From: Metabacillus malikii
Lineage (GTDB): Bacteria; Bacillota; Bacilli; Bacillales; Bacillaceae
Assembly: GCF_030813355.1 (NCBI RefSeq)
Contig: NZ_JAUSUD010000004.1
Coordinates: 212,954-276,953, forward strand
Reading direction: 5' to 3'
DNA: 64,000 nucleotides
The notes under the pieces: model-generated
The model's input: only the letters and a program-made list of their open reading frames with translations
Database searches by the model: none
Told to the model about the DNA's origin: nothing
In this document: piece after piece, positions 8,345 to 18,011 of the stretch
How the letters are laid out: every line of letters begins with the position of its first letter
How positions within the stretch are numbered: position 1 is the stretch's first letter
Program-made: the position numbers and the translations under genes

Positions 8345-9250
8345 TCATACCCCTTCAAGTATTGCCTTTGCAAATTCTACATTTCCCATTACATTCACAA
8401 CATTTTTGCCCGATTCAACATCCCAACAAGCTGCCATTACTGTCTCGATATATAAGCATTGTCTTAAAGTTTCTTTTGAGATTTTTAAGTTTTTTTCAAA
8501 CGTGTTAATAATGTTGGATATTTTTTGATAGGCTTTTACATCTTTCTCGTCACCGAATTCATTTAAAATAAACCTCGGAATATCAAAAATCGGATCACCT
8601 ACTACACCTTTTGGATCAATAATTACGTATTGACCATTATTACCGAGTAAAATGTTATCGTGATGAAGATCTCCGTGAAGCATTGCTTCCTGTGAATAGA
8701 AGTTAGTGATCGAAAAACAAATTTCTTGTGCTTTATTCATATAAACTGATAATACCCTACAATCGTCTCGACTAGCTATATAGTCTGTTATTCGTGTCAC
8801 CCATTGTGTATATGTCGGAAATATTGCTTTATTACTATGAGGTTTATGTAGACACTTATAAAGATTACTAAAAACGGATAATCTGTTAGTTAAGTTCTGT
8901 TCAGCACGCAATGGTGTACCAGGTTTTACCCATTGTTCAAGAATGGCGCCTTGATTAAGGTCTTCTGCAAAGATTTGACAGAAGTTATTATCTTGATAGT
9001 GTTTAAGTGTAAAATACTCCTTCGTAATATCTGGGCTAGAACCAATTTTTAAGACAGCATCTCCAAAACGTTCTGAGTAACAAGTAAAAACAAGGTTGGC
9101 GGAAAATGATTGAATTAGTTTGAGAGAGTGTAATGACCACTGATTACGAAAGTGGTTGATATTGTTACAAACTTTATTGTAGAACTGCTGACCAAAACGA
9201 TTGATTATCGTATTTTCTTCTGATTCCCTGAAGCAATAGCTGCTACTCAT
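8345..9250 (-). CDS. Aminoglycoside/hydroxyurea kinase family (APH(6)-like)
   Basis: A 301-residue protein with a kinase-like phosphotransferase fold. The catalytic loop HGDLHHDN (about residue 194) and the metal-binding IIDPKGVVGDPIFDIPRF motif match the APH(6)/hydroxyurea kinase family (PF04655 type). These enzymes phosphorylate small hydroxylated molecules such as streptomycin. The N-terminal lobe is somewhat divergent and the substrate cannot be told from sequence. It stands alone between the 102-codon gene and a GNAT gene. Confidence 0.82.
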   Translation of the reverse strand: MSSSYCFRESEENTIINRFGQQFYNKVCNNINHFRNQWSLHSLKLIQSFSANLVFTCYSERFGDAVLKIGSSPDITKEYFTLKHYQDNNFCQIFAEDLNQGAILEQWVKPGTPLRAEQNLTNRLSVFSNLYKCLHKPHSNKAIFPTYTQWVTRITDYIASRDDCRVLSVYMNKAQEICFSITNFYSQEAMLHGDLHHDNILLGNNGQYVIIDPKGVVGDPIFDIPRFILNEFGDEKDVKAYQKISNIINTFEKNLKISKETLRQCLYIETVMAACWDVESGKNVVNVMGNVEFAKAILEGV

Positions 9251-9454
9251 ATATAAATCCCCTCTATTTCGATATGGTGCGTTGATATTAACTAAACATA
9301 AAGGACGTTGGCCAAGGAAGTAGATAGTTGATAGAACGCTGTAATGCTTTTTTCACCTAAATAGGTATACATATGTATCCGAAATGAGGAAAGAGATTCA
9401 GAGTTACGTTTTCTTATTGAATTCTCTCCCCATTTTCAAAGCGAAAATTGCCTT

Positions 9455-9901
9455 TTAATTATTTATCCTTAGATTATAATGGTAATATTGTTCATCTCTT
9501 ATGTAGCCATTCTTTTCATATAAGCGCTGGGCAGTTTTATTATCATGTGCTGTGCAGAGGCTTAAGCTTTTAGCATTTGTTTCATTTGCGTATTGTTTAG
9601 CTTTTTGAAGGAGTAATTCTCCGATACCTTGTTTTCTAGCGGTTTTCTCAACATATAAGTCGTTTAATATCCACGCACGTTTCATTGAGACAGATGAAAA
9701 TGTCGGATAGAGCTGTGTAAACCCAAGGTATATGTCATTGTCTTTTGCGACAAAAATGATTGACTGCTTGTTTTCAATTCTATCTTTAAGGAATGCTTTA
9801 GCACCTTCTAAATCGGAATGTTGTTGATAAAATATTCGATATGAATTAAATAGATTAGCTATTTCATCTAGGTCTTTTAAAGTTGCTTGATATATTTCCA
9901 C
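9455..9901 (-). CDS. GNAT family N-acetyltransferase
   Basis: A 148-residue acetyl-CoA-dependent acetyltransferase. The acetyl-CoA loop ARKQGIGELLL and the C-terminal LYEKNGYIRDE segment are the standard GNAT motifs A and B. I prefer the GTG start at 9901, 5 bases after GGTGGGG, over the ATG 11 codons upstream, which lacks a ribosome site. Substrate unknown. Confidence 0.85.
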   Translation of the reverse strand: MEIYQATLKDLDEIANLFNSYRIFYQQHSDLEGAKAFLKDRIENKQSIIFVAKDNDIYLGFTQLYPTFSSVSMKRAWILNDLYVEKTARKQGIGELLLQKAKQYANETNAKSLSLCTAHDNKTAQRLYEKNGYIRDEQYYHYNLRINN

Positions 9902-10012
9902 GTGTCCCCACCCCGTATTATTCTTTATAGTCATTACTATCTATTAGACTATGTAATATTTATTAGTATTTTAAATAGAATATTTACTAATTTACTCTTA
10001 AGTTCTTATAGC

Positions 10013-10459
10013 TTAATCCCAATAATTGAAGATGATTTCACCTATCGTTTTAGGTTTCCAGTATGCAATTTGTTCCAATTCGGCATCGTTAAGAGCTGTT
10101 CCATGTAACATATTTTGATGAATAGGCATGTTTAGTTCACCTGCGGATATTACTTTATAAAAAGGTGCAAATTCTTTAGTAAGAATAACATTGTCAATGA
10201 ATCTTATATCACCATATTCTACTGATGATGCAAAAGTAAGATAAGGATAATGTTTATTCAATAATATATATAACTGAGTACATAAGACCTCAACTTGAGC
10301 ACAATAAAAATTAGCTGTGAGTTGGGATTTATAAAAATCTATTACTTTTCCACCGTTTTGAGAAACAAAATTAAAGCATAGTCTCTTGAATTGTTTTTTG
10401 TCTACGTTTGGAGGTTGATTAGCTTTATAGAAGCCTGTTACCCCATTTAAAAGTTTCAT
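10013..10459 (-). CDS. Conserved hypothetical protein, soluble
   Basis: A 148-residue protein with no signal peptide or membrane segment. The start has GGAGG 9 bases upstream and the composition is that of a real gene. It contains a Cys-rich middle (CAQVEVLCTQLY) and ends GEIIFNYWD. I do not recognise the family. It lies in a row of minus-strand single genes with immunity-type neighbours (DUF4253, SMI1/KNR4 further on). Confidence 0.6.
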   Translation of the reverse strand: MKLLNGVTGFYKANQPPNVDKKQFKRLCFNFVSQNGGKVIDFYKSQLTANFYCAQVEVLCTQLYILLNKHYPYLTFASSVEYGDIRFIDNVILTKEFAPFYKVISAGELNMPIHQNMLHGTALNDAELEQIAYWKPKTIGEIIFNYWD

Positions 10460-10659
10460 CTAACACAACCTCCAATTACACACTAAATTTGCGCTATCGT
10501 TAGTATCATACTTTTTACTTACCAAAAATCAAATGAGATTATAAACATACACTTTATTAAAGATTAGTATTTTTGATTAATGAACCAGTACCGACAAATA
10601 AATACTTTGTTTAAGAAAACTACATTTACAAATATAAATCACTGCTCTATAAAGGAAAG

Positions 10660-11271
10660 TTAATCCCACCATAGGAATAGATTTTCAGTTTCAATTAATT
10701 CTTCAATTAGGTTCTCAATACTGCCAGTACCTTGGTCGACGATATCCGGACAAAAATCATACATTTCGTGTGCTAATGTTGTGAATTCTTCTCTCGAAGG
10801 CATCTCGGTGAATTTCGCTTCAACCCAATCAAAACCAGCTCAAATGATGGAGAAAGGATAGTGATTATGCCATTGCTTTAGCCTTGCAATTACATCTGAA
10901 TTACTTATATCATGGTTATCCCCATTAGTTTGTAATAATTTCAAAATTTCAAATTGATCGGTTCCTTTTAAAATATTAATTTTTCTATTATCATCGTTTT
11001 CACTATCAGACATATAAGATAAATAGCCAAGATGTTCCAGCTCAGACTGAAGTCCCAACACTTCATACTCTGCATCCTCTTTGTATGTTAAGAAAAAGAG
11101 CCCAACTGTCTGTTGATCGTTGTGGTCCAAGATGTAAGTTTGGAGTTGCTTATGAAGTGCTACTTCTTTTACTATGTTAATTACTTCTACATCAAAGCCT
11201 GTTTCCTTAGTGATTTTCCCGATTTCGTTATCTTGTTTACTAAGTATCCCGAACAGTCTTTTTAAAACCAC
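10660..11271 (-). pseudogene. DUF4253 protein interrupted by in-frame TGA
   Basis: Codons 1-143 (GTG start, GGTGGG 7 bases upstream) end at TGA (10840-10842). The same frame continues without a break as AGFDWVEAKFTEM...PDIVDQGTG...LFLWWD to TAA at 10660. The tail carries the DUF4253 hallmarks (DWVE, CPDIVDQGTG, FLWWD), and the expected residue at the stop is the Gly of an IIGA motif, so one GGA to TGA change explains the break. Intact length would be 203 residues. The truncated product lacks the conserved C-terminal third. Confidence 0.8.
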
Positions 11272-11367
11272 ATTATTCCCACCTGTTCTATTATCAAATT
11301 CCTTTTATCATTTGAGATTATTCGACAAAATCTTTAACTTCCCCCTAAAATATGTAGCTATGTTGGA

Positions 11368-11898
11368 CTACAATTCCTTTATAAAATGAATATCTTCAGG
11401 GTTTAATGCGTATAGTTCTGAATTTACTTTAGGTGCTAGTTTACAACCATAGTGTAAGTAAAAGCTCACCGCTGATTCTGTTTCGGCTGCAGAAATGTAT
11501 AATTTTTTTGCTCCCTTTGACTTTGCTAGGTGTGAAACTTTGTCCATTAATTGTTTCCCAATTCCACTTCTTCTATATCCGTTGCTTGTGTATAAGAAGG
11601 CCATTTGCAGTTCATCTTGGTTATCGCCAATAAATTCGCCGCCTAAAACAGCTACACCGACTAATTTTTCCTGATGAAAAGCTCCTAAAAAATGGCCTTC
11701 ATTATCTAATATTGGTGTTAACATGTTGATGTTTTCTTGGATTATTTCTGGTGTCCATCTTGGTGCATGGACATTTAATTCTACCTTCTCTAGTTCTCCA
11801 TCATTGTGCACGTATTTGTACCCTATTTCTTCGGAGCGGTCAATCTCTTTTATTCTAGTAATCTCATGTTTATTTAGTTCTTTAATTGTTATTTCCAT
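11368..11898 (-). CDS. GNAT family N-acetyltransferase
   Basis: A 176-residue acetyltransferase. The acetyl-CoA-binding motif GYRRSGIGKQLM lies near residue 110, followed by KKLYISAAETESAVSFYLHYG. The AGGGG site lies 10 bases before the ATG. It is 18 bases downstream of the next GNAT gene's stop, so the two probably share a transcript. Substrate unknown. Confidence 0.87.
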   Translation of the reverse strand: MEITIKELNKHEITRIKEIDRSEEIGYKYVHNDGELEKVELNVHAPRWTPEIIQENINMLTPILDNEGHFLGAFHQEKLVGVAVLGGEFIGDNQDELQMAFLYTSNGYRRSGIGKQLMDKVSHLAKSKGAKKLYISAAETESAVSFYLHYGCKLAPKVNSELYALNPEDIHFIKEL

Positions 11899-11916
11899 AG
11901 TAGTTTTCCCCTATAT

Positions 11917-12708
11917 CTAATCGTTGTTATTAAGAAAAAATAGTAGCTCTGTCTTTTCTCCTATTTTTGTGAACTGATTTTTTTTATACATTTCCTTTGC
12001 TGTATCTGCACTGTTTGTTATGAGGTAGGCGATGTCGATACCATTGTTGTATGCGGTTTCGACTAGATGTTTTAACACTGCTGTTCCATAGCCTTTACGT
12101 TGATATTGCTCAATAATATCGAAATCTTCTAATTTAACGATACCGTTGAGTTGCATATATTCGATATTGCCAATCGGTACTCCTTCATCGTAACAGACAT
12201 AGAGATGGAGTGGCTTTGCTTCATTTTGATAAATATCGGCTTTCCTGTTAATCCTTTTTCGGGCGAATTCTAATCCCATATCTTTTTGATTCGCTTCAAT
12301 ATCAACAGTGATTCCATCTTCTAACACTTTTTGATGATCCGCTTTTACAACGTGACAGCGCCTGTTCCCTTTTAGTTCACGATATTTTTGCGTTTTAATA
12401 TACATGATGTCATATATACATACATGTGGTTTGATGGGTAAACGGTCAAGAAGTTCATTACTAACTTGATATGTTGTTTCTACTCGGAAAAATCCGTTAT
12501 GTTTTGTTTCGATTTTTTCGATTTCGTTAACAATGAGTTCGTATAGTCCTTTATTAGCTTTATAGAATGTGAAATTATGAGTATACATGTTAGGAAGTGA
12601 AGAATCTATATATTTTATTGCAATGTCATCTTCGAATGTGTCAGAAAACAAACGGACGTATGCATGTTCCATTTCAAGTAAACGATTTTTTAAAGAAGTT
12701 TTGAGCAT
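11917..12708 (-). CDS. GNAT family N-acetyltransferase with N-terminal extension
   Basis: A 263-residue protein. The acetyltransferase domain occupies roughly residues 130-260, with QYQRKGYGTAVLKHL as the acetyl-CoA loop and EMYKKNQFTKIGE near the end. The first 120 residues form a separate domain, possibly a degenerate second GNAT fold. AAAGGAG lies 7 bases before the ATG. Likely co-transcribed with the GNAT gene that follows. Confidence 0.82.
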   Translation of the reverse strand: MLKTSLKNRLLEMEHAYVRLFSDTFEDDIAIKYIDSSLPNMYTHNFTFYKANKGLYELIVNEIEKIETKHNGFFRVETTYQVSNELLDRLPIKPHVCIYDIMYIKTQKYRELKGNRRCHVVKADHQKVLEDGITVDIEANQKDMGLEFARKRINRKADIYQNEAKPLHLYVCYDEGVPIGNIEYMQLNGIVKLEDFDIIEQYQRKGYGTAVLKHLVETAYNNGIDIAYLITNSADTAKEMYKKNQFTKIGEKTELLFFLNNND

Positions 12709-12735
12709 TGACGACTCTCCTTTATTTATATTTCT

Positions 12736-12784
12736 AACGATAATAGGGTGAATACTCTTGCTGAAGTATCACCCTATTATCGTT
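12736..12784. terminator. Long hairpin between kinase-like and GNAT genes
   Basis: AACGATAATAGGGTG (12736-12750) pairs exactly with CACCCTATTATCGTT (12770-12784), and ATACT/AGTAT extend the stem. Its right end includes the first two bases of the kinase-like gene's stop triplet (12783-12785). There is no strong T-run, so it may act as an RNA 3'-end stabiliser or a weak terminator. Confidence 0.65.
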
Positions 12785-13673
12785 AAGACAAAGCGTTATT
12801 CCACGCTTCATAAAATTGTTGGACGGTGGAGTATCGATTATGTCTATTTTTTTCTACAGCTTTTAATGCAACATCATATAACGATTTAGTTGTTTCCCAC
12901 TTCGAAAATGTGTAGTCAGTTTCGCCTCCTAAAAGGTTAAATGCGATGGCACCCATTGTATATACATTTGTTACTGAATCGATTGGACTTCCTTTTGTAT
13001 ATTCTTCTGGAGACTTGAATCTATCAGAACCCCAAAATTGGTCACCGACGTCGTTTATTGACGGTGCCGTACGATAAAAATCGATATCACATATTTTTGT
13101 TTGATTATTGATAAAATCGTATAAAATGCTTCCATCGTAAAAATCCACGGCAACAAAGCCTTTAGCTTCAACATATGTATGAAATGCATATATGTTTTCG
13201 AGTGTCTGTAACCGTTTGGTGATGTCAAGATTCCGAAATCGATAATATGGTGATTTTGGGTGTTTATATTTCACATCTCCTGCAAATTTCCAGTGTGGAT
13301 GTAGACATTCGCCTTCGAACCACTCAAATACAGCCGCAAAACCGCCGTTTTCAGTATTGAAATAATCTAGCAATTGTATAAGATGTGGGTGCTGTAGAGT
13401 TTGATATATGGGAATTGCTGTTTTTAAACGAGCAACTGCATCATTAGGGTTACCTGTAAATTCTTTCGGTTTTGCTCCCGCGTATTTCACGAAGAATTTT
13501 TTGTTTTTTCTTTCTATTCCGAAACTAATATTCCCTGAATCCTGTTCATCAAAAACGCAAAATACTTTGCCTAACTGATTTAACCAAGATAAGTTGTGGG
13601 GCTCTTGTAATTGAAATGTCACATCGTCAATTGTAATCGTAACAATATCCTGTTTAGCTACTTCTTTCATCAT
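12783..13673 (-). CDS. Serine/threonine protein kinase-like protein
   Basis: A 296-residue eukaryote-like kinase fold. The hinge region AAVFEWFEGE, a catalytic-loop-like VAVDFYDGSILYDF and CDIDFY in place of the DFG metal motif are present, followed by an APE-like SPEEY and a long C-lobe. The canonical HRD histidine is replaced, so activity may be reduced or altered. There is no membrane anchor. Start taken at the ATG 7 bases after GGAGG; the ATG 4 codons upstream overlaps that site. Confidence 0.75.
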   Translation of the reverse strand: MMKEVAKQDIVTITIDDVTFQLQEPHNLSWLNQLGKVFCVFDEQDSGNISFGIERKNKKFFVKYAGAKPKEFTGNPNDAVARLKTAIPIYQTLQHPHLIQLLDYFNTENGGFAAVFEWFEGECLHPHWKFAGDVKYKHPKSPYYRFRNLDITKRLQTLENIYAFHTYVEAKGFVAVDFYDGSILYDFINNQTKICDIDFYRTAPSINDVGDQFWGSDRFKSPEEYTKGSPIDSVTNVYTMGAIAFNLLGGETDYTFSKWETTKSLYDVALKAVEKNRHNRYSTVQQFYEAWNNALS

Positions 13674-13986
13674 TTGATCCTCCATTGATTGGGATCACGT
13701 AGTTTATAGGGGGCAGTGATACGTTTTCCCTGTTAATGAAATATAACCCCATTTAGTATCATCGTTATATTCATTTAACAACGCCTCCTTCCAATTGGAT
13801 GGTGTATATTATACCATTTTTAGTTAGATATGGAATTGAATTAATTGAGTTATTTTGAGTATAAGTATATTTTCAGGACGTGTTGTGGGGGGAATGTAGA
13901 TGCCTATTTTTAATGGTACAGCGTAATGGAGAACATTTGAATAAAATTGAAGTGTTCTTCATTTACGATTTGAATAACTTGAACAG

Positions 13987-14160
13987 TTACTTTTTGTCAG
14001 GCTTTGGCATAAAGTATGCGCAACTACCTGTAATAAATCCGCCGCTGATTGCAAGTACGGTTCCGATTACGATCCACAGAGTTGATGAGAAAGTAGAAAC
14101 ATATACCCCTATAGTTAGGAGGAGTACGCCTACTAGTAAGAAAACGATTGTTTTTTTCAT
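13987..14160 (-). CDS. Small two-helix membrane protein
   Basis: A 57-residue protein (starts MKKTIVFLLVGVLLL, ends YFMPKPDKK) with two hydrophobic segments (about 4-24 and 29-50) and a charged tail. GAGGTG lies 5 bases before the ATG. The family is not recognised. The opposite-strand frame at 13880-14188 is its shadow. Confidence 0.7.
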   Translation of the reverse strand: MKKTIVFLLVGVLLLTIGVYVSTFSSTLWIVIGTVLAISGGFITGSCAYFMPKPDKK

Positions 14161-14259
14161 ATTTCACCTCGTTATATGTTTTAGATAATATGAATGGGGA
14201 TTATACAAGTGATGACATTATACTGTAGTTATATTTTCGCTTTTTTATAAAATTTATTT

Positions 14260-14793
14260 TTAAAATAATGATGAATCAATTATCGTTGCTCCAATTTTCT
14301 CCATCTTTCTTATCGCTAGACTCTTTTTTCTGTCGTTAGCCCCTGCAATTGCGTCTTCAATTAGTGTAACATTATACTTTTTTTGGAGAGCTTGCTTTAC
14401 AGTCTCTAATACACAGCCTTCTGCAAATAATCCTACAACGTAAATATTTTTTATATGATGATTTTCGATGTATTGAAGTAAATATCGATTGCTAAATGCA
14501 TTTCCTTTTTTTTTGGAGAAATAATGATTATTAACAACTTTTAGCTGTTCATTTAGCTTTGCACCTTCACTTCCCTTTAATGCAGCATTGTTGCGAAACC
14601 AGTTTGATATGTATTGATTTTTTTCAAATTCATTTCCGATGTATAGAATATGCATGTTTTTTGTAGAAGCTATTTCGATTAATTGATTTATACTCGTAAG
14701 CATTGTATTGACATGTTTTTTCGCTACTGGCAATCTAGCATTTTTATCAGTGAAATCTTTTTGGACATCTAATACTAATAACGCAGTTCCCAT
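14260..14793 (-). CDS. Isochorismatase-like cysteine hydrolase
   Basis: A 177-residue cytosolic hydrolase of the isochorismatase/nicotinamidase superfamily. The likely triad is Asp9 (LVLDVQKDF), a lysine in the SKKKGNAF loop and the cysteine of GLFAEGCVLET. These enzymes hydrolyse amides or vinyl ethers such as nicotinamide; the substrate here is not evident. AAAGGAG lies 6 bases before the ATG. Confidence 0.85.
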   Translation of the reverse strand: MGTALLVLDVQKDFTDKNARLPVAKKHVNTMLTSINQLIEIASTKNMHILYIGNEFEKNQYISNWFRNNAALKGSEGAKLNEQLKVVNNHYFSKKKGNAFSNRYLLQYIENHHIKNIYVVGLFAEGCVLETVKQALQKKYNVTLIEDAIAGANDRKKSLAIRKMEKIGATIIDSSLF

Positions 14794-14902
14794 TAGGTCT
14801 CCTTTCTTGTTATACCTCTACTATTAATAAACATTTTAATAGAATTCGAAGGCTAAGGTATCAAATAGATAGAGTCTTTATATCATTATCTTCCTTCAGT
14901 TA

Positions 14903-15505
14903 TTAATCAGAAGTTAAATGTGTAAAGGATGCGAAATCATCGATATCATATGTATGTCCATCGTAACGGATGACGGTAATTGAGCATTCGGGGATAAGCT
15001 GACTTTGTGTAGCGATAAAATTTGGATGAAGTTTCCTTAATTGTTCGTTACTAAAGACATTAATCATAAAATCTGTGATGATGCCTCCGTGTGTTACGGC
15101 TACGGTCTTACGATTAGAAAATTGGTTTGTACAATCAATAATAAATTGTTCAAGCCTTTGTCCAGTTTGTTTAGCAGATATTCCTGATGGTGGTATATAA
15201 TCTCGATTTATTGAGCATTTATTCCAAATTTCTACAAAGGCTTCAAAAGATTGTCCTTGTATATCCCCCCAATTTGCACGTTCTCTTAACCGTATGTCTT
15301 CTATTACTTTCGTTTTGGTTTTAGCCGATATGTATTTAGCAGTTTCTTTTGCCCTTTGTAATGGGCTTGTAAAGATGTAGTTTATTTGTTTATCTTTGAT
15401 ATAATCAGCGGTTTTTTTTGCCTGTTTGATGCCAGTTAGTGAGAGGCTTACGTCTCCCACAGATTTTTCCTTTATACCGTGTCTAACAAGATAAAAGGTG
15501 TTCAC
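14903..15505 (-). CDS. Histidine phosphatase family protein
   Basis: A 200-residue phosphoglycerate mutase-like phosphatase. The phosphohistidine motif LVRHG opens the protein; SPLQRAKETA, the acid RERANWGD and VTHGGI complete the active site. The start chosen is GTG at 15505 with AGGGG 8 bases upstream, placing the catalytic histidine at residue 9 as usual. Substrate unknown. Monocistronic between the hydrolase and VOC genes. Confidence 0.87.
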   Translation of the reverse strand: MNTFYLVRHGIKEKSVGDVSLSLTGIKQAKKTADYIKDKQINYIFTSPLQRAKETAKYISAKTKTKVIEDIRLRERANWGDIQGQSFEAFVEIWNKCSINRDYIPPSGISAKQTGQRLEQFIIDCTNQFSNRKTVAVTHGGIITDFMINVFSNEQLRKLHPNFIATQSQLIPECSITVIRYDGHTYDIDDFASFTHLTSD

Positions 15506-15559
15506 ATCAATTCCCCTTATTTTTATTATAAGTGACATTTTATGTGTTGAAGTTGATTA

Positions 15560-16000
15560 TTACTTAGTTTCTCGCATAGAACCTAACACGATATTGTACC
15601 CATCAGGGTCTTTAATACAAGTGATTTTCTCCTCCCATGGTCCGTGATTACTAGTGTAAGGTTCGACTGCGACATTTCCTCCATTATGACGTATTTCTGC
15701 AACGATGGAGTCTAAGTCATCCCAGCTAACATGAACATATGTGTCCCATCCAAATTTCGGTCCTTCCCATTCTGTTGGATAATCAAGATGCTTTTGTGAG
15801 CATGCATTTGGTCTGACATCATTTGGAGAGTTCGCCTGTTGGAGGATGAACGTCATCTCATCTCGTTCTGCATGGCCCCAACCATCAATATGGCAGCCAA
15901 GAACATCGCGGTAATATTCCAATGATTTAGTTAAATTGGAGACTAAACGGACTTGAATGGTTTTACCAAGTTTCCCTACTTTGTTGTCGCTTGTTTGCAT
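15560..16000 (-). CDS. VOC (glyoxalase/bleomycin resistance) family protein
   Basis: A 146-residue single vicinal-oxygen-chelate domain. QVRLVSNLTKSLEYYRDVLG opens the first beta-alpha-beta unit and CIKDPDGYNIVLG closes the second. The start is the ATG preceded by AGGAG 10 bases upstream, not the in-frame ATG 21 codons earlier. Family members bind drugs or catalyse isomerisation; the role here is unknown. Confidence 0.85.
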   Translation of the reverse strand: MQTSDNKVGKLGKTIQVRLVSNLTKSLEYYRDVLGCHIDGWGHAERDEMTFILQQANSPNDVRPNACSQKHLDYPTEWEGPKFGWDTYVHVSWDDLDSIVAEIRHNGGNVAVEPYTSNHGPWEEKITCIKDPDGYNIVLGSMRETK

Positions 16001-16126
16001 GGTTTTATCACTCCTATTTTCTAAGTAATTGCACTTAGTATAAATTCCATATCCTTCCTTCATTTCCTCTTAAATGGCGAAATTTTATCAAGACTATTTT
16101 TTATGTTAATAATTTGTGTTGCCTTG

Positions 16127-17068
16127 TTACTCTTCAATCGGTTTGAGATTTTTCTCAATTTCTGTTCTCTGGTTTTCTAAAAATGGAGGTAAATCTAATC
16201 GTTCACCTAGTGTTTCAACATTCCCATCTATTGTGAAACCTGGGCCATCTGTTGCAATTTCAAACAAAATCCCGTTTGATTCACGAAAATATAAACTTTT
16301 GAAATAATAGCGGTCAACGATTCCTGAAGATTGAAAGCCTCGTTGTTTTACTTGGTCTTCCCAATAGCTAAGTTCTTTATCGTTTCTTACTCGAATGGCT
16401 AAATGGTGTATGCTGCCACGACCAGGTCTTTCGGAAGGTCCGTCTAATGCTTTCACAATGATTTCACCAAATGCCTCTCCTTCTACAGATTGAAAAATTG
16501 CTTCGTCAGCAGATCGGGATACTTCTGTATAGCCAAACAAATCTTTTAGTGTGCTTGCTAATTTTTCAAGTCTACGTACGGTCATTTCCACAGGACCCAT
16601 GCCTTGAATTATATGTTCTCGAGGCACATCTGATTTCTCCCAGGTTTTCCAATGCTCCGCTATCTCTCCGTTTGCTGCTAACAGTACGAAACGAAGGCCT
16701 TCATGGTCCTCAAATTTCAAGGCAGGGCGATTAGCATATGTAGTAATCTCTTCATGGTACACACCAAATTTCTCAAACCGCATTTTCCAAAAATGCAAAC
16801 TTTGTTCTGAAGGTACTAATAATCCGATTCTCGTAATTGCATTTGTCCCGCGATGAGTCTTCCCCGCGGGAGGCATCTCAAAAAACGTTAACTCAGTTCC
16901 AGGGCTTCCGATTTTATCTCCATAAAACAAGTGATACATCGTAGGGTCATCTTGGTTCACTGTTACTTTTACACGTCTTAATCCTAGTATGTGACGGTAA
17001 AAATGGTTGTTTTTACTCGCGTTTTTAGTAATCATCGAAATGTGGTGATGTCCTGGGATGTTATACAT
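16127..17068 (-). CDS. Ring-cleaving dioxygenase, MhqO/MhqA-like
   Basis: A 313-residue protein with two VOC modules. PGHHHISMIT starts the first, SIHHLAIRV the second, and the metal ligand region LFEIATDGPGF lies near the end. This pattern matches the B. subtilis quinone-detoxifying extradiol dioxygenases MhqA/MhqE/MhqO. It is probably a cytosolic Fe(II) enzyme acting on hydroquinones or catechols. It follows the SF0329 gene with a 3-base gap, so the pair is an operon. Confidence 0.85.
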   Translation of the reverse strand: MYNIPGHHHISMITKNASKNNHFYRHILGLRRVKVTVNQDDPTMYHLFYGDKIGSPGTELTFFEMPPAGKTHRGTNAITRIGLLVPSEQSLHFWKMRFEKFGVYHEEITTYANRPALKFEDHEGLRFVLLAANGEIAEHWKTWEKSDVPREHIIQGMGPVEMTVRRLEKLASTLKDLFGYTEVSRSADEAIFQSVEGEAFGEIIVKALDGPSERPGRGSIHHLAIRVRNDKELSYWEDQVKQRGFQSSGIVDRYYFKSLYFRESNGILFEIATDGPGFTIDGNVETLGERLDLPPFLENQRTEIEKNLKPIEE

Positions 17069-17071
17069 TGA

Positions 17072-17644
17072 TTAATCGTCCACCTTTGGTTTATTATTTT
17101 TGTTGCTAAGTACCCTATGAATATTGATACCTTCAGCCACACATCTTATTTCATAAAAATAGTTAATCACTTCATTGTCATTTTTTATCGCTTCGTTTAT
17201 CTTTTTTAATGTTCGTTTTCCGGTGCGCTTATCGATTAAGGATAGTATTTTTATGACCATATCCGTAGAGGCTAATGATTTATCTATCGGTGATTTAAAG
17301 TATTGTTCTAGTGAATCAAAAAAGTCGTATTGTGCAAAGATACCTTCATCCTTTACAAGGTTATGTGCTTGTATTCCTATTTCAAGATTTTGATTGTAGT
17401 TATGAACATCATAATCAACATCCTGTTTATGGCGAATTTCGGATTCTTTATTAATTAATGCAATATCTGATGTGATTGTACACATATTTAAAACTTCTTT
17501 TTTATCGACTGTAATAACCGCTCTGCCAAGCTTGTCGTGTGCTTTTCGATAATTTATAACGTGAAAATCAATTCGGTCTTTTAACGACTCACAGGTGAAG
17601 CTTTTTAAATGCTTTTTGGCTTTACTCCATTTCGGGCTGTACAT
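17072..17644 (-). CDS. SF0329 family protein
   Basis: A 190-residue soluble protein. The opening PKWSKAKKHLKSFTCESLKDRI, then YRKAHDKLGRAVITVDKKEVLNM, is the signature I associate with the SF0329 family, of unknown function. The start is the ATG with GGAAGG 10 bases upstream; two earlier in-frame ATGs have poorer sites. First gene of an operon with the dioxygenase. Confidence 0.72.
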   Translation of the reverse strand: MYSPKWSKAKKHLKSFTCESLKDRIDFHVINYRKAHDKLGRAVITVDKKEVLNMCTITSDIALINKESEIRHKQDVDYDVHNYNQNLEIGIQAHNLVKDEGIFAQYDFFDSLEQYFKSPIDKSLASTDMVIKILSLIDKRTGKRTLKKINEAIKNDNEVINYFYEIRCVAEGINIHRVLSNKNNKPKVDD

Positions 17645-18011
17645 ATTGTTTTTTCCTTCCATAGTTATTGCCTTCAACCAAGAACACATCATAACAAAAT
17701 AGTTCTTCTATATATCTATTATAGCTCTTTAACTATTGAAGAGTTTATAAAAATCATGGACGCTAAATTAGAAAAAAAACGGAAGTATACAGTGGGATTC
17801 TGAGGTTCGTGCAATTATAAAATGAGGTTATACGCATATACATTTTATGCGAGTTAATCGTTCCAGAAGATATTTAGTACTCACTTTTATTAGGAGAGAT
17901 GCTTAGACCGAGGGTTTCCCATACGCATCTAAAATATCCCCTTACCCCTTAGAAAGAAACGAAGTACGCACTTTGAAAGGGGTAAATCCTAGAGTTATTA
18001 AATTATGAGCG

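Noticed and set aside
10840..10842. Selenocysteine codon in the DUF4253 gene
   Set aside because: The family has glycine, not cysteine or selenocysteine, at this position; a plain GGA to TGA change explains it and no SECIS-like structure was looked for beyond this.
13880..14188. 102-codon plus-strand ORF
   Set aside because: It is the antisense shadow of the small membrane protein gene at 13987-14160, which has a good ribosome site.
17609..17803. 64-codon plus-strand ORF
   Set aside because: First half is antisense to the SF0329 gene; the last 23 codons (TIEEFIKIMDAKLEKKRKYT) look protein-like but no gene can be delimited.
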